This document shows, piece after piece, positions 9,172-17,478 of a stretch of DNA of 64,000 bases. Within the stretch, counting starts at the first letter, position 1, and each line of letters begins with the position of its first letter. This DNA is from Pseudomonas oryzihabitans (GTDB lineage: Bacteria; Pseudomonadota; Gammaproteobacteria; Pseudomonadales; Pseudomonadaceae): positions 3,500,001 through 3,564,000 of the forward strand of contig NZ_CP021645.1 in the NCBI RefSeq assembly GCF_006384975.1, given 5' to 3'. The translations under genes and the position numbers were made by a program. The notes beneath the pieces are model-generated. The model saw only the letters and a program-made list of their open reading frames with translations, searched no databases and was not told where the DNA came from.

Positions 9172-10605
9172 ATGAGCGCCCTCCCCCCCTTCGACCCCGC
9201 CAGCCAGATCCTGCTGATCGACGATGACGCCCATCTGCGCCTGGCCCTGAGCCAAACCCTGGACCTGGCCGGCTTCAAGGTGACGGCCCTGGCCGACGCC
9301 CGCGAGTTGGAAATGGCCAGGGTGCGCGACTGGCCGGGGGTGGTGGTGAGCGACATCCGCATGCCCGGCATCGATGGCCTGGAGTTGCTGGCCCAGTTGC
9401 ACCAGCGCGATGCCGAGTTGCCCGTGGTGCTCATTACCGGCCATGGCGATGTACCCCTGGCGGTGCAGGCGATGCGCGCCGGGGCCTATGATTTCCTCGA
9501 AAAGCCCTTCGCCAACGACGCCCTGATCGACAGCGTGCGGCGCGCCCTGGGCGCCCGTCATCTGGTGCTGGAAAACCGCAGCCTGCGCCTGGCCCTGGCC
9601 GAGCGGCAGGAATTGCAGACCCGCCTGATCGGCCAGACCCCGGGCATCGCCCGCCTGCGTGACCAGATCGGCGCCCTGGCCGCGACCCAGGCCGATGTGC
9701 TGATCCATGGCGAAACCGGGGCCGGCAAGGAGGTGGTGGCCCGCGCCCTGCACGACCTGTCGAACCGCCGCGATGGCCCCTTCGTCGCCATCAACGCCGG
9801 CGCCCTTGCCGAATCCGTGGTGGAGAGCGAACTTTTCGGCCACGAGCAGGGCGCCTTCACCGGGGCCCAGAAGCGTCGCATCGGCAAGTTCGAATACGCC
9901 AGCGGCGGCACCCTCTTCCTCGACGAGATCGAGAGCATGAGCCTGGATGTCCAGGTCAAGCTGCTGCGCCTCTTGCAGGAGCGCAAGGTCGAGCGGCTGG
10001 GTTCCAACCTGCAGATACCCCTGGACATCCGGGTGGTCGCCGCCACCAAGGAAGACCTGCGCCAGGCCGCCGACCAGGGTCGCTTCCGCGCCGACCTCTA
10101 CTACCGACTCAACGTCGCCACCCTGCGCATCCCCGCCCTGCGCGAGCGCAGCGAAGATATCCTGCCGCTGTTCCGTCACTTCGCCCTGGCCGCCGCCGAA
10201 CGCCACGGCACGCCGGTGCGCGAACCCGATGCCGAACAGCGCGCCGCCCTGATCGCCCATAGCTGGCCGGGCAACGTACGCGAATTGCAGAACGCCGCCG
10301 AGCGCTTCGCCCTGGGCCTGGAGCTGGCCCTGGACCACGGTGCCTATGCGCCGTTGGCGCCCATGAGTTCGCCGTCACCAGCGGCGTCTGCGGGGGCGCC
10401 CGCAGCCCCGGCGGCGGCCATGGCCGGCCTGGGCGAGCAGGTGGAAGCCTTCGAGCGCGATCTCATCCAGCGCGAACTGGCCAAACCCCACGCCTCCCTG
10501 CGCAGCCTCGCCGAGGCCCTGGGCCTGCCGCGCAAGACGCTGTCCGACAAGCTGCGCAAGCATGACCTGCACTTCACCGGTGGGGCGGCGGACGAAGCCG
10601 ACTGA
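9172..10605 (+). CDS. dctD: Sigma-54-dependent response regulator DctD
   Basis: 477 residues in three domains. The receiver domain has its phosphoacceptor Asp in VVSDIRMPG. The AAA+ domain has Walker A (GETGAGKE) and the sigma-54-contacting GAFTGA loop (HEQGAFTGAQ). The C-terminal Fis-type helix-turn-helix reads LRSLAEALGLPRKTLSDKLRK. It is the partner of DctB and normally activates a C4-dicarboxylate transporter gene; no such transporter is in this window. The ATG at 9172 starts the conserved protein (MSALPPFDPASQILLIDDDAH); the longer open frame upstream runs through dctB in another frame and is not coding. Confidence 0.94.
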   Translation: MSALPPFDPASQILLIDDDAHLRLALSQTLDLAGFKVTALADARELEMARVRDWPGVVVSDIRMPGIDGLELLAQLHQRDAELPVVLITGHGDVPLAVQAMRAGAYDFLEKPFANDALIDSVRRALGARHLVLENRSLRLALAERQELQTRLIGQTPGIARLRDQIGALAATQADVLIHGETGAGKEVVARALHDLSNRRDGPFVAINAGALAESVVESELFGHEQGAFTGAQKRRIGKFEYASGGTLFLDEIESMSLDVQVKLLRLLQERKVERLGSNLQIPLDIRVVAATKEDLRQAADQGRFRADLYYRLNVATLRIPALRERSEDILPLFRHFALAAAERHGTPVREPDAEQRAALIAHSWPGNVRELQNAAERFALGLELALDHGAYAPLAPMSSPSPAASAGAPAAPAAAMAGLGEQVEAFERDLIQRELAKPHASLRSLAEALGLPRKTLSDKLRKHDLHFTGGAADEAD

Positions 10606-10702
10606 TCCCAGGCGCGACTGCCGCCCGACCAAGGTCCGCTGGTCGATAGCGGGTAGGGATGGCAGAGTGGGAGCCATCAGGCGCTATCCGCGGGAGCCCC
10701 CT

Positions 10703-11725
10703 TTGACTTCGCTCATGCTTGAAGAAGCCGCCGCCAGCGGTGCGGCGGTCACTCGCCAACTGGCGACCATCGACCAGGCCCTGGCGGAGCTGGCCGCCGA
10801 CCTCAGGGCCAAGCCACCACAGCTGGCACTCACGGTGGCGCGCGGCAGTTCCGACCATGCGGCCAGCTACTTCGCCTACCTCGCCATGGCCCACCTGGGT
10901 CTGCCGGTGCTGTCCCTGCCGCCCTCGCTGGTCACCCTGCGGCAGGCGCCGTTGCGCGTCGAAGGCCAGCTCGCCCTGGGCTTTTCCCAATCCGGGCGCA
11001 GCCCCGACCTGATCGAGACGCTCACCGCGCTGGATCGCTACGGCGCCCGTACCGCTGCCCTGGTCAACGAGATCGACTCGCCCCTGGCCCAGGCCTGCCG
11101 CCATGCCATCGGCGTGCAGGCGGGGCCCGAGCGCAGCGTCGCCGCCACCAAGAGCTTCATCGCCACCCTGGCCGCCGCTGCCCGGTTGATCGGCCATTGG
11201 CAGCAAGACGAAACCCTACTCGCCGCCGGCGCGGCCCTGCCAGATGCCCTGGATGGCGCCGCTGAACTCAGCTGGGCCTCGGCGCTGCCGGTATTGCGTG
11301 ACGCCGAGCGCTGCATGGTAGTCGGCCGGGGGCCGGGCTTCGCCATCGCCCAGGAGGCCGCGCTCAAGCTCAAGGAAACCTCGGCCTTGCAAGGTGAGGC
11401 CTTCAGTGGCGCCGAGTTGCAGCATGGCCCGCTGGCCCTGGTGGAGCGTGGCTATCCGCTGCTGATCTTCGCCCTACGCGGCCCCGAGCAGCCCGGTCTG
11501 CTGCAACTCGCGCAGGATCTGCGCGGGCGCGGTGCCCGGGTCCTGCTGGCCGCCCCGGACGACATCGCCGAGCGTGATCTGCCACTCGCCACCGCGGGGC
11601 ACCCCGACCTCGACGGTCTGCTGGCGATCCAGAGTTTCTACCGCATGGCCGCACTGCTGGCCGAAGCGCGCGGCCAGGACCCGGACCAGCCACGTCACCT
11701 GCGCAAGGTCACCCTGACCCGCTGA
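10703..11725 (+). CDS. SIS-domain sugar-phosphate enzyme (NagB-II / GlmS-isomerase-like)
   Basis: 340 residues with two sugar-isomerase (SIS) domains, resembling the isomerase half of GlmS and the deaminases called NagB-II. Family segments include ARGSSDHAASYFAYL, GFSQSGRSPDLIETL, RSVAATKSF and LKLKETSALQGEAFSGAELQHGP. The likely reaction is interconversion of an amino-sugar phosphate and a ketose phosphate. I chose the TTG at 10703 because GGGAG lies 6 nt upstream and translation from it (MTSLMLEEA) matches the family N-terminus; the ATG at 10715 is too far from that site. No nagA or transporter neighbours are visible, so the substrate is uncertain. Confidence 0.82.
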   Translation: MTSLMLEEAAASGAAVTRQLATIDQALAELAADLRAKPPQLALTVARGSSDHAASYFAYLAMAHLGLPVLSLPPSLVTLRQAPLRVEGQLALGFSQSGRSPDLIETLTALDRYGARTAALVNEIDSPLAQACRHAIGVQAGPERSVAATKSFIATLAAAARLIGHWQQDETLLAAGAALPDALDGAAELSWASALPVLRDAERCMVVGRGPGFAIAQEAALKLKETSALQGEAFSGAELQHGPLALVERGYPLLIFALRGPEQPGLLQLAQDLRGRGARVLLAAPDDIAERDLPLATAGHPDLDGLLAIQSFYRMAALLAEARGQDPDQPRHLRKVTLTR

Positions 11726-11928
11726 GCGATCCGAGTGCCCCGCCACCTGGGGCATTGCGGCTCAATCCTTGGAGCTAATCCCTTGGAGCTAGCAGCGAAG
11801 CGCCAATCCGACGGCAATCTGCCAAGCGGTCCACAGAGCCATCAAGCCGCTGAAAATCGATCAGTTTTTTCTTGTCGCCCCGCGCGATTTGTCTCAGCGT
11901 TCGCGCAACGGACGATGAGGCAGCATAT
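11726..11928 (+). promoter_or_regulatory. Leader/promoter region of the curli operon
   Basis: 203 bp without a gene ahead of csgD. It holds a short hairpin (GCCCCGCCACCTGGGGC, 11736-11752) that could end the previous transcript, though no T-run follows. A tandem 11-bp repeat (CCTTGGAGCTA at 11767-11777 and 11781-11791) also lies here. These may be regulator half-sites; no -10/-35 pair is clear enough to mark. Confidence 0.35.
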
Positions 11929-12552
11929 ATGGACATGCGCACGGAACCTGCGAGAAAGGTTCGCCTGACGACGGCAAACGTCCTCTTGGCGGAATTGCTC
12001 AAACCCTTTCTGGAAGAACGGCACGGCATCGAACTCTGCTGTGTCAGCGAACTGGCCGAGGTCGACGACGCCAGCCTGATCCTGGTCGACCTCGGCAGTG
12101 TGCCGGAAGCAGCACTCGAGCGCTGGCTGGAAGGCCTGGTGCCGGCGGTCACCGTGGCCTTTCTGAATGCCACCGTCGAACAGGCCCTGCCTTGGGTCGA
12201 ACGCTTTCCCGCCATCCAGGGCGTGTTCGCGCCCCAGGCCAGCCGGGAACAACTGCTGCAGGGCCTGGGCGCCCTGCTGGCTGGCGAGGATTGGCTGCCG
12301 CGCGGCATTCTCGCCCACCTGCTGCGCCGCTCCCGCGAACGGCCCAGCATCGCCGCCGATGGCCTGACCCGCCGCGAACGGGAGATCCTGCGCCTGGTAG
12401 GCCGCGGTCTGTCCAACGCCGCCATCGGCCAGGCACTGTGCCTGAGCACCCATACCGTCAAGAGCCATATGCACAACCTGCTGCGCAAGACTGGCGCCGC
12501 CAATAGAGCCGAGGCGGCGCTGCGCTTTCACGCCGGCCAGGATCTGCCGTGA
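11929..12552 (+). CDS. csgD: LuxR-family regulator, CsgD-like
   Basis: 207 residues: a degenerate N-terminal receiver-like domain and a C-terminal LuxR helix-turn-helix (LTRREREILRLVGRGLSNAAIGQALCLSTHTVKSHMHNLLRKT). It heads the curli gene run and overlaps csgE, which is the main reason to call it CsgD, the activator of curli genes. Conserved phosphorylation residues are not evident in the N-terminal part, as in known CsgD proteins. The ATG at 11929 is preceded by TGAGG; an in-frame TTG at 11872 is less likely. Confidence 0.8.
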   Translation: MDMRTEPARKVRLTTANVLLAELLKPFLEERHGIELCCVSELAEVDDASLILVDLGSVPEAALERWLEGLVPAVTVAFLNATVEQALPWVERFPAIQGVFAPQASREQLLQGLGALLAGEDWLPRGILAHLLRRSRERPSIAADGLTRREREILRLVGRGLSNAAIGQALCLSTHTVKSHMHNLLRKTGAANRAEAALRFHAGQDLP

Positions 12553-12935
12553 TGAAAGCGGCCTGGTTGCTGCTCGGCCTGCTGGCGACCGGAGCGGCCC
12601 GCGCCGAGGGCGACATCATCCAAGGCCTGCTGGTGGACAACACCATTTCCCGCTTCGGTCACGAGTTCTATCGCCAGTTCGCCGACCGCCTCACCGACAC
12701 CACCGAGCTGGATTTCAATCTGGTGGTGCGCGAGCGCCCCTCGGCGCGCTGGGGCAGCCTGGTGTGGGTCGAGTACGAACAGCGGCTGCTCTATCGCCAG
12801 TTCATCCCCCCGGGCAACAGCGACCTCAAGGAGGCCGCCTACGCCGCCGCGGACCAGGTCCGCGAGGGCATCACCCGGCAGCGGTTGGAAAACCTGCTGC
12901 AGGACAACTTCGACATGGAAAAGGACGAGTTATGA
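12552..12935 (+). CDS. csgE: Curli secretion specificity factor CsgE
   Basis: 127 residues with a signal peptide (MKAAWLLLGLLATGAARAEG). The conserved CsgE body includes IIQGLLVDNTISRFGHEFYRQFADR and ERPSARWGSLVWVEY. CsgE is a periplasmic protein that caps the CsgG pore and guides curlin subunits. The ATG at 12552 overlaps the csgD stop (TGATG) and its own stop overlaps the csgF start, so translation is coupled through the operon. Length is normal for the family. Confidence 0.93.
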   Translation: MKAAWLLLGLLATGAARAEGDIIQGLLVDNTISRFGHEFYRQFADRLTDTTELDFNLVVRERPSARWGSLVWVEYEQRLLYRQFIPPGNSDLKEAAYAAADQVREGITRQRLENLLQDNFDMEKDEL

Positions 12936-13339
12936 AGGCGCACGCTTGGAGAGCCCTGCCCCTGGCCTGGATGCTGGGTACGCTGCCAGCGTGGGCGACC
13001 GAACTGGTCTACACCCCGGTGAATCCGTCCTTTGGCGGCAATCCGCTCAACGGCACCTACCTGCTGAACAACGCCACCGCCCAGGATCGCCACAAGGACC
13101 CGGACCTGCGCAGCAGCAGTAGCAGCCAGTCGGCCCTGGAGCGCTTCACCAGCCAGCTGGAATCGCGACTGCTGTCCCAGGTGCTGACCGACATCAAGGA
13201 CGGCAATTCCGGCTCGCTCTCCACCGACCAGTTCATCGTCAACATCATCGACGACTCCGGCAACCTCACCGTGCAGATCACCGATCGCGGCACCGGCGAG
13301 ATTTCGGAAATCTCCGTCAACGGCTTCAATCAACCCTGA
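12932..13339 (+). CDS. csgF: Curli assembly factor CsgF
   Basis: 135 residues: a signal peptide (MKAHAWRALPLAWMLGTLPAWA) then the CsgF hallmark TELVYTPVNPSFGGNPLNG, the segment that sits in the CsgG pore mouth, and NNATAQDRHKDP. CsgF is surface-exposed and links the CsgG channel to nucleation by CsgB. The ATG at 12932 overlaps the csgE stop by 4 bp. The gene is complete and followed 6 bp later by csgG. Confidence 0.94.
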   Translation: MKAHAWRALPLAWMLGTLPAWATELVYTPVNPSFGGNPLNGTYLLNNATAQDRHKDPDLRSSSSSQSALERFTSQLESRLLSQVLTDIKDGNSGSLSTDQFIVNIIDDSGNLTVQITDRGTGEISEISVNGFNQP

Positions 13340-13345
13340 GCACGG

Positions 13346-14194
13346 ATGCCTCCCATGAACGCCTTTTCCCTGGCGGCGGCGCTGACCGCCGCCCTCGTAT
13401 TGGCCGGCTGCGTACACGATCCCATGCCCGCCGAACAGCACGCCGCCCCGACCCTGACGCCACGCGCCTCGACCTACTACGACCTGCTGGCCCTGCCGCC
13501 GCCCAAGGGCCCGCTGGTGGCGGCCGTCTATGGCTTTCGCGACCAGACCGGGCAATACAAACCCAATCCAGCCAGCTCCTTTTCCACCGCGGTCACCCAG
13601 GGCGCCGGCAGCATGCTGGTGGATGCCCTGCAGGCCAGCGGCTGGTTCGTGGTGCTCGAACGTGAAGGCCTGCAAAATCTGCTGACCGAGCGCAAGATCA
13701 TCCGCGCCACCCAGAACAAGCCCGACCTGCCGGAAAATCTGCAGCAGGCACTGCCCTCGCTGCAGGCCGCCAACCTGCTCCTGGAAGGCGGCGTGGTGGC
13801 CTACGACACCAACGTCCGCAGCGGTGGCGAAGGGGCGCGCTACCTGGGTATCGGCCTATCCGAGGAGTACCGGGTGGATCAGGTCACGGTCAATCTGCGC
13901 GCCATCGACACCCGTAGCGGTCGGGTGCTGGCCAATGTCATGACTTCCAAGACCATCTACTCCATCGGTCGCCAGGCAGGCGTCTTCAAGTTCATCGAAT
14001 TCAAGCGGCTGCTCGAAGCCGAGTCCGGCTACACCACCAACGAGCCGGCGCAGCTATGCGTGCTCTCGGCCATCGAAGCGGCCGTCGCCCACCTGATCGC
14101 CCAGGGCGTGGAGCGGCGTCTGTGGCTGGTGGCCGACGGCCGCGACGCCCGCGATCCGGCCCTGACCAAGTACCTGGAACCGATCCGGCGCTAG
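13346..14194 (+). CDS. csgG: Curli outer-membrane secretion channel lipoprotein CsgG
   Basis: 282 residues with a lipobox (VLAGC, Cys22), so the protein is lipid-anchored and forms the outer-membrane nonamer that exports CsgA and CsgB. Family segments include VAAVYGFRDQTGQYK, LEREGLQNLLTERKIIRA and SGRVLANVMTSKTIYSIG. The start could be 13346 or the ATG at 13355 (MNAFSLAAALTA), neither with a strong ribosome site. It is followed by a 92-bp gap before csgB, the only real spacer in the operon. Confidence 0.95.
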   Translation: MPPMNAFSLAAALTAALVLAGCVHDPMPAEQHAAPTLTPRASTYYDLLALPPPKGPLVAAVYGFRDQTGQYKPNPASSFSTAVTQGAGSMLVDALQASGWFVVLEREGLQNLLTERKIIRATQNKPDLPENLQQALPSLQAANLLLEGGVVAYDTNVRSGGEGARYLGIGLSEEYRVDQVTVNLRAIDTRSGRVLANVMTSKTIYSIGRQAGVFKFIEFKRLLEAESGYTTNEPAQLCVLSAIEAAVAHLIAQGVERRLWLVADGRDARDPALTKYLEPIRR

Positions 14195-14286
14195 GGCTTA
14201 AGCCTGGCGTCGGGCGGGTTTCACTCCCTGGAGCGATAGCGATGGGCCACGCGGCTCCGGACAATGCTTCGCGGAGAATCCATGCA

Positions 14287-14748
14287 ATGACGGTGACAGC
14301 CATACGCAGCCCCTTCGACGGCCTCGCCGTGATCCTCGCCCTGGCGCTGGGCCTGAGCGCCACGGTGTCGGCCGCCGACCTGATGGAAACCGGCGATCTG
14401 GGCCAGGCGCCCACCGCACAACGCGCCGCCACCATCCTGCAGATCGGTGCCGGCAACCAGGCGCTCATCGACCAGCGTGGCACTGCGCTCAGCGGCCATA
14501 TCGCCCAGCGCGGCGCCGCCCAGGAAGCCAGCATCCTGCAGGACGGCAGTGAGTTGACCGCCATCATCCAGCAAGGTGGCTACGGCAATGTCGCGACCAT
14601 CGAGCAGGTCGGCAGCGGCAACCTGGCGGACATCCGCCAGCTGGGCGTCCAGGGCAATGCCCGCATCGAACAGTACGGCTCGGGGCTGTCCAGCCGCATC
14701 GTCCAGTACGGAAGCAACCAGAACATGGTGGTACGGCAGTACCGCTGA
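14287..14748 (+). CDS. csgB: Minor curlin / nucleator CsgB
   Basis: 153 residues: a signal peptide ending near ...LGLSATVSAADL, then about five imperfect curlin repeats of the type A-x-I-x-Q-x-G-x-x-N (ATILQIGAGNQALI, ATIEQVGSGNLADI, ARIEQYGSGLSSRI, VQYGSNQNMVV). It ends in a basic VRQYR, as nucleators do. Secreted through CsgG and thought to template CsgA amyloid. The start at 14287 gives a normal signal peptide; an ATG at 14242 with GGAG 8 nt upstream would add 15 residues and remains possible. Confidence 0.88.
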   Translation: MTVTAIRSPFDGLAVILALALGLSATVSAADLMETGDLGQAPTAQRAATILQIGAGNQALIDQRGTALSGHIAQRGAAQEASILQDGSELTAIIQQGGYGNVATIEQVGSGNLADIRQLGVQGNARIEQYGSGLSSRIVQYGSNQNMVVRQYR

Positions 14749-14771
14749 TGGCACTCAAGGAGATCGACCCG

Positions 14772-15692
14772 ATGTTTCCACTCAGGCCCCTGGCCGTCCT
14801 GACGCTGACCCTGATCGCCGGCACCGCCCTCGCCGCGAACAGCTCTGCCACCCTCCAGCAGGACGGCAACAGCGGCACCATCACCCTCGACCAAAGTGGT
14901 GCCGGCAACAGCGCGACCCTCTACCAGCTGCAGGGTGAAAGCAACCAGATCAGCGTGGTGCAGACCGGCGCCAGCACCGCCACCATCACCCAGGGCGGCG
15001 ATGTCTACGGCTATGCCCAGGGCAACGTGGCGAACCTGCGGCAGGAGGCCGGCAGCAGCGTACACAGCCTGACCCAGGACGGTTTCGGCAACCAGGCCAC
15101 CGTCACCTCCATGGGCAGCAACAGCGGCACCCTGACCCAGGTCGCCTCGAGCGCCCAGCTGACCCTGGAGCAGAACGGCGACAACAACCAGGTGCGCGTC
15201 GACCAGAGCGGCGATGGCGCCGTGGCCACCCTTACCCAGCAAGGCACTGACAACCGTATCGAGTTGACCCAGCAGGGCTATCCTGGTGGCGTGGCCGAGT
15301 TGACCCAGCGCGGCCAGGGCAACCTGGCCACCGCCGTCGCTTCCGGCAAGTTCAACGAGCTGTCCTTCACCCAGGACGGCAACCGCAACGAGCTGAAGGC
15401 CGACCAGTCGGGTCGCGGTAACCACAGCACCGGCAGCTCCATCGGTGACGACAACCTGGCCAGCTTCAATGTCCAGGGCGACAGCAACACCACCAGTATC
15501 GTGCAGAACGGCAATGGCAACGAGGCACGCCTCGACACCAACAGCGCCTACAGCACCGCCACCATCGATCAGCGTGGCGACAGCAACCGCGCGACCATCC
15601 TGCAGACCTCGGCCAACTTCAACAGCTACAACGACAGCGCGCGGATCTCGCAGAACGGCTTCGGCAACAGCGCGACCATCAACCAGCGGTGA
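14772..15692 (+). CDS. csgA: Major curlin CsgA (long form)
   Basis: 306 residues, about twice the length of the enteric CsgA. The signal peptide is MFPLRPLAVLTLTLIAGTALAA. About a dozen imperfect curlin repeats follow, with Gln/Asn ladders such as ATLQQDGNSGTITLDQSGAGN, LTLEQNGDNNQVRVDQSGDG and ATIDQRGDSNRATILQ. It is the amyloid fibre subunit. AAGGAG lies 9 nt before the ATG at 14772, which fixes the start over an upstream in-frame ATG at 14748. The stop overlaps the next gene. The repeats are irregular in length and content, so they are old rather than recently amplified. Confidence 0.9.
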   Translation: MFPLRPLAVLTLTLIAGTALAANSSATLQQDGNSGTITLDQSGAGNSATLYQLQGESNQISVVQTGASTATITQGGDVYGYAQGNVANLRQEAGSSVHSLTQDGFGNQATVTSMGSNSGTLTQVASSAQLTLEQNGDNNQVRVDQSGDGAVATLTQQGTDNRIELTQQGYPGGVAELTQRGQGNLATAVASGKFNELSFTQDGNRNELKADQSGRGNHSTGSSIGDDNLASFNVQGDSNTTSIVQNGNGNEARLDTNSAYSTATIDQRGDSNRATILQTSANFNSYNDSARISQNGFGNSATINQR

Positions 15693-16021
15693 ACAGGAGC
15701 GCCTGGCTGTTGCTGGCCTTCCTGCCGTTGGCAGGAGGGGCCTTGGGTAGTGCCAGCCTGGAGCTGCAACCCCAGGCGGCGGGCGCTCGGCTGCAACTGT
15801 GCTTTGCCGGCGAAGCCGCACCCCTCAGCTACGAACTCGTCGTGGAGATGCACGGCCCGGCCGGCGTCGCCCATACTCGTCAGGCCGGTGAAGCCAAGGG
15901 CGATGGGTGTCCGGTGGACAATCGGCTAGGCGCCGCCCCAGGCAGCCTGATCGAGGCGAAGGTAACGTGGCAGCGGCAAGGACAGCCGCAACCCGTCCTG
16001 GAGCGCAGGCTACAGCTGTAG
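15689..16021 (+). CDS. CsgH/CsgC-like curlin chaperone
   Basis: 110 residues from a GTG at 15689 that overlaps the csgA stop. The protein has a signal peptide (MNRSAWLLLAFLPLAGGALG) and a short beta-rich domain (SLELQPQAAGARLQL..., SYELVVEMHGPAG, EAKVTWQRQG). Size, position at the end of the curli operon and the beta-sandwich pattern fit CsgC/CsgH, periplasmic proteins that stop curlins from polymerising inside the cell. The CsgC C-x-C motif is absent. Two isolated Cys residues (in LQLCFAG and GDGCPVD) could form a disulfide. Assignment rests mainly on context. Confidence 0.65.
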   Translation: MNRSAWLLLAFLPLAGGALGSASLELQPQAAGARLQLCFAGEAAPLSYELVVEMHGPAGVAHTRQAGEAKGDGCPVDNRLGAAPGSLIEAKVTWQRQGQPQPVLERRLQL

Positions 16022-16040
16022 CGATAGGAGGGACTCGGCG

Positions 16041-16056
16041 CGTTCCACGTGGAACC
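16041..16056. promoter_or_regulatory. parS-type ParB-binding palindrome
   Basis: CGTTCCACGTGGAACC contains the perfect 14-bp palindrome GTTCCACGTGGAAC, the core of the chromosomal parS sites of Pseudomonas (consensus TGTTCCACGTGGAACA). It lies in the 40-bp gap between the ends of the CsgH-like gene and thrB. Sites of this kind load ParB and organise the origin region. A second copy is at 43183-43198. Confidence 0.72.
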
Positions 16057-16061
16057 TGGCC

Positions 16062-17015
16062 CTACAGGGTCAGCGGCAATTCCAGGACGGTCTGCTGACG
16101 CGCCGCCAGACGCTGCTGGAATTCAGCCGGATCATGGATCAGCACGTCCTGACCGGCGAAGGCCTGGGCGGCGATCAGCCGCGACAGCCAGAAGCGCACG
16201 CAGGCGACGCGCAAGAGCACTGGCCACAGTTCGGCTTCACGGGGCGTGAAGTGGCGATCCGCGGCATAGGCCGCCAGCAGCGCCCGCGCCCGTGGCAGAT
16301 CCAGCGCGCCGCTTTCGCTGGAGCACCAGTCGTTCACCGTGATGGCGAGGTCATAGAGCATCCAGCCGGAGCTGGCGTTGTAAAAGTCGATAACACCCGA
16401 CAAACGGGGACCATCGAACATCACGTTGTCGCGGAACAGATCGCCGTGCAGGTTGGCCTCGGGCAGCGCCGGCTGTTCCGCCAGCAGGCTGCGGATTTCC
16501 GCCAGCGTCCGTTCCAGCAGCGGTCGGGCCGTCTCGTCCAGGGTCGGCGCCAGGCGTTCGCCCTCGCTGAGCATCCACGGCAGGCCGCGATCGCTGGCGC
16601 GCTCGATCCGCTGCGCGCCGGCCGTCGCCCGGTGCAGATGCCCCAGCAAATGACCGACTTCGCCGCAATGATGAGGATTGGGTGCGCGCTCGTGACGACC
16701 GGCCAGCCGCGGCTGCAGCAGCGCCGGCTTGCCGGCCAACTGGCGTAGCGCTTCGCCGTCCTGGGTACGTACCGCGTAAGGCACCGGCAGGTCGGCCTCG
16801 TGCAGGACGTCGAGCAGTTGGATGAAGAACGGCATCTCCGCCACCGGCCCGCGCTCCACCAGGGTCAGGACGAACTCGCCGCCTTCCAGGCTGATGAAGT
16901 AGTTGGTGTTTTCCGAGCCCTCGGCGATACCCCGGAAATCCAGCAGCCGGCCCAGGCCATAGGGCGCGAGAAAGGCTTCGAGGGTGGGACGGTCGAGGGG
17001 CGTGAAGACGGACAT
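16062..17015 (-). CDS. thrB: Homoserine kinase (ThrB, APH-fold type)
   Basis: 317 residues of the aminoglycoside-phosphotransferase fold used for homoserine kinase in Pseudomonas, unrelated to the GHMP-type enzyme of enterics. The catalytic loop NLHGDLFRDNVMF (HGDxxxxN) and the metal-binding GVIDFYNAS are intact. It phosphorylates homoserine with ATP in the cytosol for threonine synthesis. As in P. aeruginosa, it is followed upstream by the DUF2782 gene and divergent polA, which supports the identification. Start at 17015 gives the conserved MSVFTPLDRPTLEAFL. Confidence 0.92.
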   Translation of the reverse strand: MSVFTPLDRPTLEAFLAPYGLGRLLDFRGIAEGSENTNYFISLEGGEFVLTLVERGPVAEMPFFIQLLDVLHEADLPVPYAVRTQDGEALRQLAGKPALLQPRLAGRHERAPNPHHCGEVGHLLGHLHRATAGAQRIERASDRGLPWMLSEGERLAPTLDETARPLLERTLAEIRSLLAEQPALPEANLHGDLFRDNVMFDGPRLSGVIDFYNASSGWMLYDLAITVNDWCSSESGALDLPRARALLAAYAADRHFTPREAELWPVLLRVACVRFWLSRLIAAQAFAGQDVLIHDPAEFQQRLAARQQTVLELPLTL

Positions 17016-17077
17016 GGCGGGGCCTGGCGGGATAATGTGCGAGCGGCGCGCAGTTTACCGGTCCAGAGGCCCTGCGC

Positions 17078-17368
17078 CTACCAGCTGAACAGGCGCCAGC
17101 TGGGGACGTGCAGGGTCGGCTTGTCGTTAGCGGCGGTGCTGCTGCCATCGGCTGGCACCAACTCGTAGGGCGCGCCGTGCTTGGGAATGACCCGGGTGGA
17201 CTGCAACACACCGCGGATCCGCGTCTCTTCGATGGTCTGGTCGCCGGCCTGGTAGCGAATCACCTTGATCTCGTCAGGCAGGGGCTTTTCACCGGGCGGC
17301 AGGGGCTCGGCGGCATGCGCCAACGGGGCCAGCAGGAGCGCGACAAGCAGGAAGCGACGGGCACCCAT
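17078..17368 (-). CDS. DUF2782 small exported protein
   Basis: 96 residues with a signal peptide (MGARRFLLVALLLAPLAHAAE) and the DUF2782 body (EIKVIRYQAGDQTIEETRIRGVLQSTRVIPKHGAPYEL). Function unknown; it is a conserved periplasmic protein found beside polA and thrB in pseudomonads. It lies 62 bp upstream of thrB on the same strand and 110 bp from polA, which is divergent. Confidence 0.88.
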   Translation of the reverse strand: MGARRFLLVALLLAPLAHAAEPLPPGEKPLPDEIKVIRYQAGDQTIEETRIRGVLQSTRVIPKHGAPYELVPADGSSTAANDKPTLHVPSWRLFSW

Positions 17369-17478
17369 GATAACCTTTGACCTTTTGAACGGGACGATAG
17401 GTCGATTCTAGATCCGCCCCGGTTGGTCGTCGAGCCCAGCCGTAGACGTCCCGCGCCTCCCTGCCAAAGGTCCTGACC

